Below are positions 4,951-6,386 of a stretch of DNA of 6,386 nt, in pieces. The stretch's first letter is position 1, and each line of letters begins with the position of its first letter. This stretch comes from Bacillota bacterium (GTDB taxonomy: Bacteria; Bacillota; Clostridia; Peptostreptococcales; Anaerovoracaceae). The stretch lies in the NCBI GenBank assembly GCA_022793975.1, contig JAAWDW010000008.1:1-6386 (forward strand), written 5' to 3'. The position numbers and the translations under genes are program-made. The notes under the pieces are model-generated. The model ran no database searches. It was not told where the DNA came from and worked only from the letters and a program-made list of their open reading frames with translations.

Positions 4951-5302
4951 CGGTCGCCTCCGTTTTGCATGCCGATTCTGCTGTTTCCGCTTCATCGGCT
5001 CTATCTGTTCTCATCCTGTATACCTTCTCCATTCTCGCGTCCATATCGCCGTTCCAGCCGTTTGCTTTGTATGCATCAAACAGAATATTGAGAGTGTGCC
5101 GCTCGTCGGGTGTTGCAAATCCCTTTGTCAGAAGTCTCTCTATCTCGTTTGAAATTGTACCGTACGCAACCGAAGCCAGCGTCTTCTGCAGAAGTTCTCC
5201 GTCTTCACTCTCTTTATTTTTCTTATTAAGTCTATACTGCACGTAATATGTAAAAGCGTTGCTGCCAAGCACGGCGGTTATCAAAAATATCAGAGTTTCC
5301 AT
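4931..5302 (-). CDS. Membrane-anchored phage protein of the lysis module, function unknown
   Basis: 123 aa. An N-terminal hydrophobic helix (about residues 3-19, LIFLITAVLGSNAFTYY) is followed by a basic, charged stretch (RLNKKNKES), then a helical cytoplasmic-type domain with GTISNEIERLLTKGFATPDERHT and the DAYKANGWNGDMDARMEKV signature at about 76-94. Small phage proteins with one N-terminal helix and a Tyr-Asn/Gly-Gly-Asn-Gly type motif are frequent next to holins in Firmicutes phages; their role is unclear and they are sometimes annotated as holins. The C-terminal tail (about 98-123) is rich in Glu, Ala and Thr. The ribosome binding site (AAAGGGG, about 11 nt away) is weak. It lies 36 nt after the endolysin gene and overlaps the holin-like gene by 20 nt. 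Confidence 0.72.
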   Translation of the reverse strand: METLIFLITAVLGSNAFTYYVQYRLNKKNKESEDGELLQKTLASVAYGTISNEIERLLTKGFATPDERHTLNILFDAYKANGWNGDMDARMEKVYRMRTDRADEAETAESACKTEATDERKVS

Positions 5303-5338
5303 ATAATTATCTGCCCCTTTCTTACTTTGATTTTCGTT

Positions 5339-5767
5339 CTATCTGTTGTCTTTATATCTAAACGCTTTACAGCCGAATTTATCCGAATGGCTGTCGAAGT
5401 GCATTCCCCATTTATTCACTTCGACGCCGCCTATTTTTCCGTGCACAGAACAGATTGCCTGCCACCAGTGCGCAAAGCGCTTTACGGCTTCATCGTCATT
5501 TGTATTTATATTATTAATGTCTGTCGCACGGCCGTCAAGATGAGCGGAGTTTGACGCTCCGCCGCATTTTCTGTTGAACTCCTTTGTCCTGTACCAGCTT
5601 GATACATTAAGCGGCTTGCTATAGCAGTCACGGAGTTCCTGCATCATCTGTGCGTGTTCAACTGCCTCTGGCGTGAGCACTAGCTTTACAGCGTCTGCCG
5701 CCCGTTTGTTCGTCATTTCGGCGAGAGTGAAATTCTTTGTTATTCGTCCGTCTGTTATGTATGACAT
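5339..5767 (-). CDS. Phage endolysin, peptidase M15 family (zinc D-Ala-D-Ala-type/endopeptidase)
   Basis: 142 aa, a single-domain lysin predicted to cut peptidoglycan cross-links or stem peptides at the end of the phage cycle. Core features of the Peptidase_M15_3 type: SSWYRTKEFNRKCGG at about 56-70, then SAHLDGRATD with zinc ligands His76 and Asp83, and GMHFDSH with zinc ligand His123; Asp125 lies next to it. No separate wall-binding domain and no signal peptide are visible, which fits holin-dependent export. An in-frame ATG 11 codons upstream lies in the preceding gene; the ATG at 5767 follows AAGGTGG at 6 nt and is preferred. It starts one base after the stop of the upstream gene, so the two are probably coupled. 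The precise bond cleaved cannot be told from sequence. Confidence 0.88.
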   Translation of the reverse strand: MSYITDGRITKNFTLAEMTNKRAADAVKLVLTPEAVEHAQMMQELRDCYSKPLNVSSWYRTKEFNRKCGGASNSAHLDGRATDINNINTNDDEAVKRFAHWWQAICSVHGKIGGVEVNKWGMHFDSHSDKFGCKAFRYKDNR

Positions 5768-5768
5768 A

Positions 5769-6386
5769 TTAAACCACCTTATACACAGCGATTGTATCAA
5801 TCATCACCGCTGTCGGTGACTTTGCAAATATATCGAGCGATCCGTTTATGTTCGTTCTGCATACAGGTGCCAGGTTTGTCAAGGCACTTTGATTTGTCAC
5901 ATCAAATACGACATCGGCATAGCATTTGTTATCAATCTCCGGAAAATCGTCGCCCGACAAGCTCGCTCTGTAACTATATCCGCTGATTCCTCTCGATTTT
6001 GTCCACATTTCTTCTGTTATCTCGATATCATTAAATATGAGCATTTTGCAGTTTGATTCGTTAACAACATCTTCAGTCTCTTCAATGCTACAGATAGCCG
6101 TGCGATTTCCTTTACCCCAAACAACTATCGCATCAAGTTCACTGATAGGCGGAAACTTTGCATAAATTCTGATAAAACCATTGTGGCATTCAGCCAAGAA
6201 ATTATTTTTTTCGGACTTGCCCTTTATCGCGATATGCGCGGACATTTGAGTATTTATACCTTCAATTTTAATATCGATGTAGTAATATTCTTCACTGTGG
6301 CCAAGCGGTTTTCTGACATCCCATATGTCAAATATGTCGTAACTGAAATCAACAAGCTTGCGGTTTCCTGCGATATATGCAGTAAT
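5769..6386 (-). CDS. Phage structural/appendage protein, 3' part only (5' end outside window)
   Basis: The frame is open without stops to the window edge, giving 205 visible C-terminal residues. An ATG at 6245 would give 158 aa, but it has no proper ribosome binding site and the 47 codons upstream of it translate cleanly (for example KLVDFSYDIFDIWDVRKPLG), so it is an internal Met. The visible part alternates short hydrophobic and polar stretches, as in beta-rich tail or baseplate proteins (YYYIDIKIEGI, NGFIRIYAKF, LDAIVVWGKG, ADVVFDV). I do not recognise the family. Its place just upstream of the endolysin is usual for tail-fibre, baseplate-upper or host-recognition proteins. Low-complexity or collagen-like repeats are absent from the visible part. 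It ends one base before the endolysin start. Confidence 0.7.
   Translation of the reverse strand: MTAYIAGNRKLVDFSYDIFDIWDVRKPLGHSEEYYYIDIKIEGINTQMSAHIAIKGKSEKNNFLAECHNGFIRIYAKFPPISELDAIVVWGKGNRTAICSIEETEDVVNESNCKMLIFNDIEITEEMWTKSRGISGYSYRASLSGDDFPEIDNKCYADVVFDVTNQSALTNLAPVCRTNINGSLDIFAKSPTAVMIDTIAVYKVV

Overview
The window looks like a Clostridia-type Firmicutes chromosome that meets the end of a prophage. The reasons are AT-rich intergenic DNA, strong AGGAGG-type ribosome binding sites, a LexA with a Gram-positive-type operator, a secreted amidase carrying a copper-amine-oxidase-like N-terminal domain, and a lysis module of the kind found in clostridial phages. All real protein genes read on the minus strand, so the transcriptional order runs from high to low coordinates.

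Right part, about 4680-6386, phage: a phage structural or appendage gene open at the window edge, then an M15-type peptidoglycan peptidase (endolysin), a membrane-anchored 123-residue phage protein, and a 68-residue holin-like membrane protein. These are packed with 1-36 nt gaps or overlaps and closed by a strong terminator at about 4683-4738.

Middle part, about 4342-4679, the most interesting stretch: a compact type I toxin-antitoxin locus that I read directly from the DNA. A 27-codon minus-strand gene (4453-4536) encodes a one-helix membrane peptide ending in KKK. It has a consensus promoter, a Shine-Dalgarno held in a hairpin, and its own terminator. A consensus plus-strand promoter at 4342-4370 drives a predicted antisense RNA of about 89 nt that ends at a perfect-stem terminator overlapping the toxin stop codon. 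The predicted toxin mRNA has 5' and 3' ends that are perfectly complementary over 12 nt, and the antisense RNA begins with the same 12 nt as the toxin mRNA. Two adjoining perfect palindromes (14 and 13 bp arms, centres 32 bp apart) sit over and upstream of the toxin promoter.

Left part, about 1-4184, host-like: a class I PLP aminotransferase with its own extended -10 promoter, a secreted zinc N-acetylmuramoyl-L-alanine amidase, and lexA with a near-consensus LexA box over its promoter. At the far left a strong promoter starts a structured leader that leaves the window. It reminds me of an infC (IF-3) operon leader, but the gene is not visible. The phage/host junction probably lies between about 4185 and 4375; I could not identify an att repeat because the other prophage end is not in the window.
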